From assembly GCF_025465545.1 (NCBI RefSeq), contig NZ_JAODMK010000012.1, positions 1-54,732 on the forward strand: 54,732 nt of DNA, written 5' to 3'. Positions 19,945 through 26,949 of this stretch are shown piece after piece. Source of the stretch: Naasia sp. GTDB taxonomy: Bacteria > Actinomycetota > Actinomycetes > Actinomycetales > Microbacteriaceae. The position numbers and the translations under genes were made by a program. The first letter of the stretch is position 1; every line of letters begins with the position of its first letter. Below the pieces are notes generated by a model. It saw only the letters and a list, made by a program, of their open reading frames with translations. It was not told the DNA's origin and did no database searches.

Positions 19945-21060
19945 TCAAACCGCGATCTGCTCGGCCGTCGGGGTACGCGCCGCGGTGATGCGATTCCTGA
20001 GGGCCAGCGCCGGCTTCTCCACCAGCAGATAGATCAGGATTCCGGCGCCCACGCCGAGAAGGATCTCGAGCGGGGTGCGCACGGCGACCGGCAGGCCGCT
20101 GAAGAGCGGAGTGAGCAGCTCGTAGAGCGGCAGGTGGATCAGGTAGATGCTGTAGCTGGCATGGCCGATCAGCTGCACGGGCGCGTAGGCGAACATGCGC
20201 AGGGTGACCTGCTTGAGCCGGGAGCTGTTCACCGAGAAGCCGTAGAGGATCACGGCGCAGGTGGCGACGCTCTGCAGGGTGTAGCGGCCCGTGGAGCGGA
20301 ACGCCTCGTCCCGGATCAGCAGGCTGACGAGCAGAACCGCGGCTGCCGACACCAGAACCCAGGGCGAGCCGAACAGCAGGCGCGACCGGGGCGGGGTCGG
20401 CGCTCGGGACCACCAGGCGAACACGACCGCGGCGAGGATGCCCCAGGCCAGCCCCTCCATGCGCGTGTCGGTGCCCTGATAGATGCGGTCCTCCGATGCC
20501 CCGGAGAAGAACAGGGCGAACCGGGCGCCCACCGAGAGAACGATGGCCGCCACCGCGAGCAGAGTGATGCCGCGGAGGTAGGAGCGGCTCCGCACCATCA
20601 ACAGCCAGATGATGGCGAAGACGATGTAGAACTGCTCTTCGATCGCCAGGCTCCAGACCACGCCGCTGCCGGGAAGCACGGCGGGCTGCGAGTCGATGGC
20701 CACCCAGTTGTAGACGAAGAAGATCTGCGCGAGGAAGGCCGGCCAGTCGATCGCGTGCCAGAGGGACAGGACCAGCGTGGGGATGGCGATCACGACGAGG
20801 AACGGCGGCCCGATCTTCATCGCCCGCCGGAAGTAGAAGGAGCCGGCGGAGAATCCTCCCGTCGTGTCGCGCTCCCGGAGCAGCAGCACGGTGATGATGA
20901 AGCCGGAGATGGAGAAGAAGAGGGTGACGCCGGTTCCGCCCGGAACGATGGCGCCGAGGCCGGCGTGGGACACCACGACGATCGAGACCGCGAGCGCCCG
21001 CAGTGCGTCCACGTGCGCATAGCGCCCGATCGCCCGCGGTGGTTCAACGCTTCCCGACAC
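19945..21060 (-). CDS. acyltransferase 3 family membrane protein
   Basis: A 371-residue OafA-like membrane acyltransferase with ten or so spans. Motifs are HVDALRALAVSIVVVSHAGLG with the catalytic-region His, GVTLFFSISGFIIT, FYFRRAMKIGPPF with the conserved Arg pair, and VWSLAIEEQFYIVF. It likely O-acetylates a surface sugar. I place the start at GTG 21060 because GAGGGGGC lies close upstream and family proteins begin near this point; an ATG 16 residues upstream is in frame. A TAGCCT -10 box on the minus strand at 21120-21125 overlaps the stop of the Doc-like toxin gene. Confidence 0.82.
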   Translation of the reverse strand: MSGSVEPPRAIGRYAHVDALRALAVSIVVVSHAGLGAIVPGGTGVTLFFSISGFIITVLLLRERDTTGGFSAGSFYFRRAMKIGPPFLVVIAIPTLVLSLWHAIDWPAFLAQIFFVYNWVAIDSQPAVLPGSGVVWSLAIEEQFYIVFAIIWLLMVRSRSYLRGITLLAVAAIVLSVGARFALFFSGASEDRIYQGTDTRMEGLAWGILAAVVFAWWSRAPTPPRSRLLFGSPWVLVSAAAVLLVSLLIRDEAFRSTGRYTLQSVATCAVILYGFSVNSSRLKQVTLRMFAYAPVQLIGHASYSIYLIHLPLYELLTPLFSGLPVAVRTPLEILLGVGAGILIYLLVEKPALALRNRITAARTPTAEQIAV

Positions 21061-21122
21061 GATGCCCCCTCGCTGCGACCTGCCCGACGGATGCTGCCGC
21101 GCTCGCATGTCCGTTCAACAGG

Positions 21123-21569
21123 CTACCGGGGCGGTTGCGCGGCGGGAGGCGGCCAGGGACCGAGCCGCTGACCGATGCGTTGAGCCAGCTCCTGGGTCGA
21201 GAGATAGCCCTGGGCCACCTCGCGCAGCAGGCTGAAGGTCTCGTTGTCACTGAAATGCATGGCCGCGTGGTTCAGTTCGAGGAACACGTTGGTGGCGAGC
21301 CAGGCGAGGCGCTTGTTGCCGTCGAAGAGGGAGTTGTAGCGGGCGAGGCTCTCCATCAGGGCCGCGGACTTTGCGGGCAGGTTGGGGTACACGTCGCGCC
21401 CGCCGTAGCGCATCGCCGGTCGCTCGACGGCGGCCATCAGCAGGCCCATGTCGCGGACGGATTCGCGCAGGGGAGCGGCCGTGAAGATCTCGATGATCTG
21501 CACGACGTCGTCGACGCTGAGGTACTGGTACTGGGCTGCGTCGACCGGCTGTGGTGTCCCGGCGGACAC
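21123..21569 (-). CDS. Doc/Fic-type toxin, catalytic His replaced by Asn
   Basis: A 148-residue protein of the death-on-curing branch of the Fic family. The N-terminal QYLSVDDVVQIIE and the core NSLFDGNKRLAWLATNVFLELN match the family, but the usual HxFxDGNKR has Asn in place of His; the codon is AAC where CAC would encode His. Doc phosphorylates EF-Tu using that His, so this copy may be inactive, or may act as a binding protein. The gene starts two bases after the antitoxin stop (TAGCGGTG), the normal order for such pairs. The pair sits between two acyltransferase genes and has no obvious link with glycan synthesis. Confidence 0.8.
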   Translation of the reverse strand: MSAGTPQPVDAAQYQYLSVDDVVQIIEIFTAAPLRESVRDMGLLMAAVERPAMRYGGRDVYPNLPAKSAALMESLARYNSLFDGNKRLAWLATNVFLELNHAAMHFSDNETFSLLREVAQGYLSTQELAQRIGQRLGPWPPPAAQPPR

Positions 21570-21571
21570 CG

Positions 21572-21778
21572 CTATGCGTTGGCGAGTCGGGTCATCAGGT
21601 CAGCGTAGCGAACCAGCTGACGAGCGGTGGAGGCGGCGACGAACTCGGGGTGGCTGGGGCGAGGGGCCGCCAGCTCGATCGCGGCCGACGCGGCGCTGTT
21701 CTTGCTGAGCTGCAGCTTCTCTGCGAGGTCCTCGAGGAGGCGCTCCCGCTCTTCGCTCAGTCGCAGTGTCATGGCCAC
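21572..21778 (-). CDS. ribbon-helix-helix antitoxin
   Basis: A 68-residue protein with an N-terminal ribbon-helix-helix: the strand MTLRLSEERERLLEDLAEKL followed by a second helix LSKNSAASAAIELA. The rest (PEFVAASTARQLVRYADLMTRL) is a likely toxin-binding tail. It is encoded directly upstream of the Doc-like toxin with a 2-base gap, so the two form a type II toxin-antitoxin operon that the antitoxin should repress. A TAACGT -10 box lies a few bases upstream on the minus strand (21785-21790), and the inverted repeat CCCCC-N5-GGGG at 21846-21859 is further upstream. Confidence 0.75.
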   Translation of the reverse strand: MAMTLRLSEERERLLEDLAEKLQLSKNSAASAAIELAAPRPSHPEFVAASTARQLVRYADLMTRLANA

Positions 21779-21859
21779 GAGTCGACGTTAAGGGCGGGAG
21801 TCTCCCGGGCATCGACACTGCGCGGTGTGTTCATGCTCGGCATTGCCCCCAGTTCGGGG

Positions 21860-22990
21860 TCAGGACGACGGGGTCGGCGAGGGCGCTTCGCTCACCGGGA
21901 GGACGCTCGCCGGCCCGGACGGGGCGCGGCGCCAGCGGTGCGCCAGGTTCTTCCCCGGCTTCTCGATGAGGAACCAGCTCGCGATCGCCAGGGGAGCAGT
22001 CAGGGCGGCCGAGAGGAGACCGAAGGCGACGGAGGGGAGCGCGACGAGCGCAGTGCCGGCCAGGATCTGCTGCACCGGGAAGGCGTAGACGTAGGCGCCG
22101 TAGGAGATGTCGTTGTGCAGCCCCAGGCTCTTCCGCTTGATCAGGGCGCCCACGCAGAGCAGGAGATAGGCGATCGGCAGTGCGGCCACCAGTCGGTAGT
22201 TGGGCAGGAGGGCGGACAGGAGGATGACCGCGCCTGCCCCTGCGATCAGCGGGCCGCTGACCGGGATGCGGTGCCGGTATCGGTACACCAGTGCGCCGGC
22301 GGCGAACATGAGACCGAACCGGCCCATCCGCGTCGCGTAGTAGTTGTGCACGACCGAGCTGCTCAGGATCCCCACCAGAAGCATCCCGGCGAAGACAGCC
22401 AGAACCGTCCACCGACGCCGGAAGAGCCCGGCCACGCCGAGTCCGAGGACACCGAGATAGCAGCAGAACTCCCAGAAGAGCGTCCAGAGGGAGCCGTTCC
22501 AGACCCCCGGGTCCGGGACGTTGATCGGGGTGCCTGCGATGCCGTACTGGTTGATGCGAAGGAAGAAATTGTTCAGGAAGTACTGGACGGACGAGGAACC
22601 GTAGTCGGGCGGCAGGGTGGAGCCGCTGAGCCAGATCCCGAGAGGAGCGAGGACCAGGATGGTGACGAGGAGGCACGCCCAGTAGCCGGGGGCGATGCGC
22701 AGCACCCGGGCGAGCAGGAACCGGCCGATTCGCGGCTTCGAGATCCAGCTGCCGAGAATCAGGTACCCCGATATGGCGAAGAATCCGTCGACCCAGAATT
22801 CACCCAGCAGTTGATGAGCGGGCCACCACGGCACCGTGCGGCCGGTGAGCGGCACGGAATGCCAGAAGATCACCCCTGCGGAAAGCAGCAGCCGCAGCAG
22901 GTTGAGCCCATTTCGCCGTGGGTCGTAGATCTCGCCGAGAGTCTGCCGTGAGCGCGCCGAAAGGCGGATGGGCGGCAGCAGAGTCGGCAT
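21860..22990 (-). CDS. acyltransferase 3 family membrane protein
   Basis: A 376-residue membrane acyltransferase. Motifs are GLNLLRLLLSAGVIFWHSVPL with the conserved His, WVDGFFAISGYLILGSW, FLLARVLRIAPGYWACL with the conserved Arg, and GSLWTLFWEFCCYLGV, which in this family carries the catalytic-region Glu. About ten spans follow the usual layout. It should acetylate or succinylate an extracytoplasmic sugar. ATG 22990 (MPTLLPPIRLS) is preceded by AAAAGGCGCCTCACCC, a leader end resembling that of the two giant genes (AAGGCTTACCC). The downstream end carries the repeat CCCCC-N5-GGGG that could also serve as a weak terminator. Confidence 0.8.
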   Translation of the reverse strand: MPTLLPPIRLSARSRQTLGEIYDPRRNGLNLLRLLLSAGVIFWHSVPLTGRTVPWWPAHQLLGEFWVDGFFAISGYLILGSWISKPRIGRFLLARVLRIAPGYWACLLVTILVLAPLGIWLSGSTLPPDYGSSSVQYFLNNFFLRINQYGIAGTPINVPDPGVWNGSLWTLFWEFCCYLGVLGLGVAGLFRRRWTVLAVFAGMLLVGILSSSVVHNYYATRMGRFGLMFAAGALVYRYRHRIPVSGPLIAGAGAVILLSALLPNYRLVAALPIAYLLLCVGALIKRKSLGLHNDISYGAYVYAFPVQQILAGTALVALPSVAFGLLSAALTAPLAIASWFLIEKPGKNLAHRWRRAPSGPASVLPVSEAPSPTPSS

Positions 22991-23035
22991 GGGTGAGGCG
23001 CCTTTTCGAGGTGGGTGGGCCGGGCGTCGCGACCG

Positions 23036-23089
23036 AGTATAGGGCGGCAGGAAGCGCCATCCCAGGGCGGCGGTACCCCGCAATCGGGG
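23036..23089 (-). promoter_or_regulatory. promoter of the 22990 acyltransferase gene with C/G-tract repeat
   Basis: On the minus strand TATACT at 23041-23036 is a strong -10 box. CCCCGATTGCGGGG, an inverted repeat at 23089-23076, begins 48 bases upstream of it. The same layout recurs at the other glycan promoters. Confidence 0.5.
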
Positions 23090-23129
23090 CTCGATCCGGC
23101 AGATCGCGGGGCGGGAACTCGGCGATTCC

Positions 23130-23183
23130 AGCCCCCAGTGAGAGGGGCTGACGGTGCGTCTCCCGTCGTCGGCCGTCTAACAT
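23130..23183 (+). promoter_or_regulatory. promoter of the CDP-alcohol phosphotransferase gene
   Basis: AGCCCC and GGGGCT (23130-23135 and 23144-23149) form an inverted repeat with an 8-base spacer. TAACAT at 23178-23183 is a plausible -10 box 46 bases downstream of the first C-tract. The leader is about 55 bases and holds GAAGGGGGCGGA before the ATG at 23243. Confidence 0.45.
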
Positions 23184-23242
23184 CCATTGAGCGCGGACGC
23201 AGTTCGGCTTTCGCTTTGCGCGAAGATTACGAAGGGGGCGGA

Positions 23243-24037
23243 ATGAATTCTCTGAAGCAGACCTATGCGCCTGCGGCCGGGTCTTCCGCTCGCCCCGGTT
23301 ACGGTGAGACGCTGCGCACGCTTGCGGTCGCCCAGAAGGCCGCCGCCCCGGGCGCTCCCGCCTACTCGGTCTACATCAACCGCAAGCTGGGCCGCTTTCT
23401 GGCTGCGGGGGCCTACTTGCTGGGGCTCACCCCCAACATGGTGACGGCGATCAGCGCCAGCTTCACCTTCGCAGCCATTCTGGCGATCGCAATCGTTCCG
23501 CCGACGCTGTTCCTCGGCATCGCCGTGGCGCTCAGCCTCGCAGTGGGCTACGCCTTCGACTCCGCTGACGGTCAGGTGGCCCGGCTCCGCGGCGGGGGAG
23601 GCCCGGCAGGGGAGTGGCTCGACCACGTTGTGGACTGCATCAAGATCTCCAGCCTTCATCTCGCAGTCCTGATCTCCGCATACCGCTTCTTTTCGCTGCC
23701 GTCGGATCTGCTGCTGCTCGTGCCCATCGGGTACGCGATCGTCGGCGCCGTCAGCTTCTTCGCCATGATCCTCAATGATCAGCTGAAGGCCGTGTATTCC
23801 GGGAGCAAGAAATCGAAGTACCCCTCCGGCGGAAGCACACTGCTTCGGTCGCTGCTTGTCGTGCCGACCGACTACGGCCTGCTGTGCCTCGTCTTCGTGC
23901 TCCTCGGGGCGCCGCAGGTATTCTTCGCCGCCTACGCGCTGCTGTTCGTCGCCAACCTGGGGTACACCGCGCTCGCTCTGCCGAAATGGTTTAGGGACAT
24001 GACGAGAATCGACCATCGGGGCGCCGCTCGATCCTGA
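23243..24037 (+). CDS. CDP-alcohol phosphatidyltransferase family protein
   Basis: A 264-residue membrane enzyme with about six spans. It carries the complete family signature D-x2-DG-x2-AR-x8-G-x3-D-x3-D, here DSADGQVAR, then G, EWLD and HVVD, with all the metal-binding Asp residues present. These enzymes transfer a phosphoalcohol from a CDP-alcohol to an acceptor alcohol. The substrate cannot be read from the motif. With a CDP-ribitol synthase and a TagD-like cytidylyltransferase in this window, transfer of ribitol- or glycerol-phosphate is an alternative to phospholipid synthesis. ATG 23243 has a good ribosome-binding site and its own promoter. Confidence 0.85.
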   Translation: MNSLKQTYAPAAGSSARPGYGETLRTLAVAQKAAAPGAPAYSVYINRKLGRFLAAGAYLLGLTPNMVTAISASFTFAAILAIAIVPPTLFLGIAVALSLAVGYAFDSADGQVARLRGGGGPAGEWLDHVVDCIKISSLHLAVLISAYRFFSLPSDLLLLVPIGYAIVGAVSFFAMILNDQLKAVYSGSKKSKYPSGGSTLLRSLLVVPTDYGLLCLVFVLLGAPQVFFAAYALLFVANLGYTALALPKWFRDMTRIDHRGAARS

Positions 24038-24066
24038 CCTTTTCCCTCCATCGAGGGGTCGCTTTG

Positions 24067-24143
24067 ACCCGTCATCGGGGGAGGGACGCCGCAGAACTGC
24101 TCGAATATACTGGCGATTCCGCGGATGGCTTACCCGAAGCCGT
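24067..24143 (+). promoter_or_regulatory. promoter and CTTACCCG leader of the 24262 flippase gene
   Basis: ACCC at 24067-24070 and GGGGG at 24077-24081 form the C/G-tract repeat. TATACT at 24106-24111 is the -10 box, 39 bases from the start of the repeat. About 16 bases on, GGCTT-ACCCG-AAGCC at 24127-24141 makes a perfect 5-bp hairpin with loop ACCCG, containing CTTACCCG (24129-24136). The same order of elements occurs before the giant gene at 41172. Confidence 0.6.
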
Positions 24144-24261
24144 CCTCAATCGAAGCCGAGGCGCCCCAATTGGCTATTGCCATGCCCAATAGAGGGTCCT
24201 GTCGCACTGGTTGGAACGGTCCCTTCGGCCGTCCGGGTCGCGGGGCGAAGTGGGGCAGTCG

Positions 24262-25812
24262 GTGGTGACGCACGGAGGATTGGCACGGACCGCCTCACGC
24301 AGCGCGGTTGTGACGATCAGCGGGCAGCTCGCCCGTGTCCTCCTGCAGTCGGTCGGCGTCGTCATCCTTGCGCGCCTGCTCGCCCCGTCCGACTATGGCC
24401 TCGTCGCGATGGTCCTCGTGATCATCGGCATCGGCGAGGTCGTGCGCGACTTCGGCTTGTCGACCGCGGCAGTACAGGCGAAGACGCTGTCCATCGAGGA
24501 GCGCACGAATCTCTTCTGGATCAACAGCGGGATCGGCCTCACCCTGACCGTGGCGCTGATGCTCGGATCGCCCCTGGTGGCTGCACTGTTCGGGGATTCT
24601 CGCCTGGTGGGCCTGACCCTCGTGCTCGCGGTGACCTTCCTGTTCAACGGGATCGCCACGCAGCTGCGCGCGGACATGAACCGCGACCTGAGCTTCGGGC
24701 GTCTGGTCGTCTCGGACATCCTCGGTCAGCTCTTCGGGCTGGCGACGGGAGTCGTGATGGCCCTGTCCGGCTTCGGTTATTGGTCCCTGGCGGGGCAGCA
24801 GGTCGTGCTCTCGCTCAGCACCTTGACCGTGGTGTGCGTGTTCGCCCGCTGGAGACCGGGACGATATCGCCGGGACGTCCCCGTCCGCCGGTTCCTCAAG
24901 TTCGGCCTCGAGGTGATCGGCGCTCAGGCGCTCGGCTATGCGAGCAAGAACATCGACACGCTCGTGATCGGCACGACGCTCGGTGCCACCCCGCTCGGCT
25001 ACTACAACCGGGCGTACCAGCTGCTCGCTCTGCCGTTGAGCCAGATCAACGCTCCCAGCACGCGTGTGGCGCTGCCGGTGCTCTCCAAGCTGCAGACGCA
25101 GAGGGACCGGTTCGGGGCTTACCTGCTTGCCGGCCAGACCGCGATGCTGCACCTGGTCCTCACGATCTTCTCGCTCACCGCGGCCGTCGCGGTGCCTCTC
25201 GTCGACCTGGTGCTCGGGGACAAGTGGGCCTCGGTGGCTCCGCTGTTCCAGATCCTCGCCGTCGCCGGCGTCTTCCAGACCGCGGGCTACGCCACATACT
25301 GGACCTTCCTGGCGAAGGGACTGACGCGCTCCCAGCTCTATTGGCAGCTCGCGTCGCGGCCCATCGTGATCGGGGCCGTCATCATCGGCTCCTTCTGGGG
25401 GATGACCGGGGTCGCCACCTCCTACGCCGGGGCGAGTGTCGTCACCTGGTTCCTCGGACTGCTGTGGATCCGTCGGGTCTCCGACGTCCCTGTCCGGGGC
25501 ATGTTCTTCAATGTGGTTCGTGCCGTGAGCGGCTACGGCGTCTGCGCGGCGGCGGCCTGGGGCGCGTCGCTGCTCGCCCGTGACCACGTGCCGAGCCTGC
25601 TCCTCGGCATCGCCGGGTGGCTGGTCGCGTGGGCACTGGTCACCCTCGCCTGGCCGGGCTTCCGGCGGGACGTGTCGACAGTCGTGCGGATGGGCAAGCT
25701 GCTCCGCCGCTCGAAGAACGTGGACGTCGTTCCCGAGGTGGAGTCCGAGGTGGGTGTCAGCGCCGAAGGCGAGCCACTGCCGCGATCGTCGGCTGCAGCA
25801 GTCGAGTCGTGA
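24262..25812 (+). CDS. Wzx-like lipopolysaccharide/polysaccharide flippase
   Basis: A 516-residue membrane protein of the polysaccharide transport family. The N-terminus TASRSAVVTISGQLARVLLQSVGVVILARLLAPSDYGLVAM is nearly a consensus family start, and SKNIDTLVIGTTLGATPLGYYNRAYQL is the central signature. About fourteen spans are followed by a hydrophilic tail of about 50 residues rich in Glu and Val. It should flip a lipid-linked repeat unit. Starts at GTG 24262 or 24265 fit best; a TTG at 24211 would also be in frame. Its 3' end overlaps the convergent pyruvyltransferase gene by 56 bases. It has the shared promoter and hairpin leader. Confidence 0.85.
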   Translation: MVTHGGLARTASRSAVVTISGQLARVLLQSVGVVILARLLAPSDYGLVAMVLVIIGIGEVVRDFGLSTAAVQAKTLSIEERTNLFWINSGIGLTLTVALMLGSPLVAALFGDSRLVGLTLVLAVTFLFNGIATQLRADMNRDLSFGRLVVSDILGQLFGLATGVVMALSGFGYWSLAGQQVVLSLSTLTVVCVFARWRPGRYRRDVPVRRFLKFGLEVIGAQALGYASKNIDTLVIGTTLGATPLGYYNRAYQLLALPLSQINAPSTRVALPVLSKLQTQRDRFGAYLLAGQTAMLHLVLTIFSLTAAVAVPLVDLVLGDKWASVAPLFQILAVAGVFQTAGYATYWTFLAKGLTRSQLYWQLASRPIVIGAVIIGSFWGMTGVATSYAGASVVTWFLGLLWIRRVSDVPVRGMFFNVVRAVSGYGVCAAAAWGASLLARDHVPSLLLGIAGWLVAWALVTLAWPGFRRDVSTVVRMGKLLRRSKNVDVVPEVESEVGVSAEGEPLPRSSAAAVES

Positions 25813-26839
25813 CCGCGAGCGTCTCGTGAACCTGTCTCACCAGCTCCTCCTCGCCGACCTGGTCGATCACGCCGAGCGTCACGGTCGAGGGCGAGGAATC
25901 CTCCCGCAGATCCACGGTGTGCGCCCAGCCGATATCGGTGAGCAGCGGAGCGAACTTGCGCGAGTACGCCCAGGCGATCGCCGGTGTGCCGGTGGAGATG
26001 GCGTTCAGGCAGGCGTGCATGCGCGAACCGACCACCAGTCGGGCGGCCGACACCATCTCCCTCACCTCGTCCAGGGACGCGGGCACCAGAACCTCGAGCC
26101 CGAGTTCCTCGCCCAGCGCGCGGACGACCGGCACGTCGTTGTCGGCGCTCCGGTTGTCGATCACGTGCGCGAGCAGCGTCACGGTGCGTCCCCGACTCCG
26201 CAGGCCGTCGATCAGGTTCCGGACTTCGCGCCGGTAGTGCTCCGGGTCGCCGTGACGGGACGAGTTCCAGAGCAGTCCCGAGATGTTCAGCAGGACGTCC
26301 CGCGGCTCGGCTCGAGCGGGTTGGGGCAGCGCGAACACGATGTCCGTGGCCGTCGTGTCCACCGGCCGTCCGAGCTTGGCGGCGTAGGCCGCGCTCGCCG
26401 TGTCGCGAGCGGCGACGAAGGCGGCCCGTCGCAGCGTGTACCGGGCGCCCACGCGGAAGCGTCGAGTCGAGAATGGGCCGATCGTCTGCGGGGACATGAC
26501 CACCGGGATCTTCAGCTTGCGCGCCGCGTGCTGGACGTACATCATCCGGGTGATCCTTCGCGGTCCATAGATGTCCGCGAAGCTGTCGCCGGCTCCCGTG
26601 TCGATGACGAGGTCGTACTGCCGGAGCCATTCGGTGACCGGGCCACGGCGGGAGATCGCATCGCGCCTGATCAGTCCCATAGAGGGGGAGAATCCGGCGG
26701 CATTCGGGCCAAGGTCCTGGAAATCGATGCTGATGTCCTCGCCGAGCGCGGCCCGCGCCAGCGATTCCGCTCCTCGAGCCAGCGCTCGGACTCCCAGATT
26801 GGCGGATCGGTCATCCGCCCACAGCACCAGCACGCGCAC
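25757..26839 (-). CDS. polysaccharide pyruvyl transferase family protein
   Basis: A 360-residue protein of the CsaB/WcaK family. It starts MRVLVLWADDRSANLGVRALARG and shows YDLVIDTGAGDSFADIYG, VVMSPQTIGPF, FVAARDTASAAYA and VVGSRMHACLNAISTGTPAIAWAYSRKF, the full set of family marks. It is a more complete family member than the protein at 13948. It likely adds a pyruvate ketal to a sugar. AAAGGGGGG precedes the GTG and a TAGGCT -10 box lies upstream, next to a 16-base palindrome that it shares with the divergent gene at 26950. The tail overlaps the flippase gene by 56 bases. Confidence 0.88.
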   Translation of the reverse strand: MRVLVLWADDRSANLGVRALARGAESLARAALGEDISIDFQDLGPNAAGFSPSMGLIRRDAISRRGPVTEWLRQYDLVIDTGAGDSFADIYGPRRITRMMYVQHAARKLKIPVVMSPQTIGPFSTRRFRVGARYTLRRAAFVAARDTASAAYAAKLGRPVDTTATDIVFALPQPARAEPRDVLLNISGLLWNSSRHGDPEHYRREVRNLIDGLRSRGRTVTLLAHVIDNRSADNDVPVVRALGEELGLEVLVPASLDEVREMVSAARLVVGSRMHACLNAISTGTPAIAWAYSRKFAPLLTDIGWAHTVDLREDSSPSTVTLGVIDQVGEEELVRQVHETLAVTTRLLQPTIAAVARLRR

Positions 26840-26908
26840 GATTGCCCCCCTTTTCTCGTGCCCTCGGCACAGAGCGCGACCGAGCCTAGCCGACCCCTCG
26901 AGGAGCCC

Positions 26909-26924
26909 CGATCGTCGACGATCG
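26909..26924. promoter_or_regulatory. 16-bp perfect palindrome between divergent genes
   Basis: CGATCGTCGACGATCG is a perfect palindrome midway in the 110-base gap between the leftward pyruvyltransferase (start 26839) and the rightward glycosyltransferase (start 26950). It lies just upstream of the leftward TAGGCT box and is a good candidate operator for both genes. Confidence 0.5.
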
Positions 26925-26949
26925 ACCGCTCAGCACGGGGAGTTGCTCG

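Noticed and set aside
21846-21859. CCCCC-N5-GGGG before the antitoxin gene as another member of the glycan promoter motif.
   Set aside because: It lies about 69 bases from the nearest -10 box and directly behind the acyltransferase stop, so it may be a weak terminator; left out of the motif list.
24211-24261. TTG start for the flippase, 17 codons upstream.
   Set aside because: TTG starts are rare and the extra residues do not match the family; the GTG pair at 24262 and 24265 fits the usual N-terminus better.
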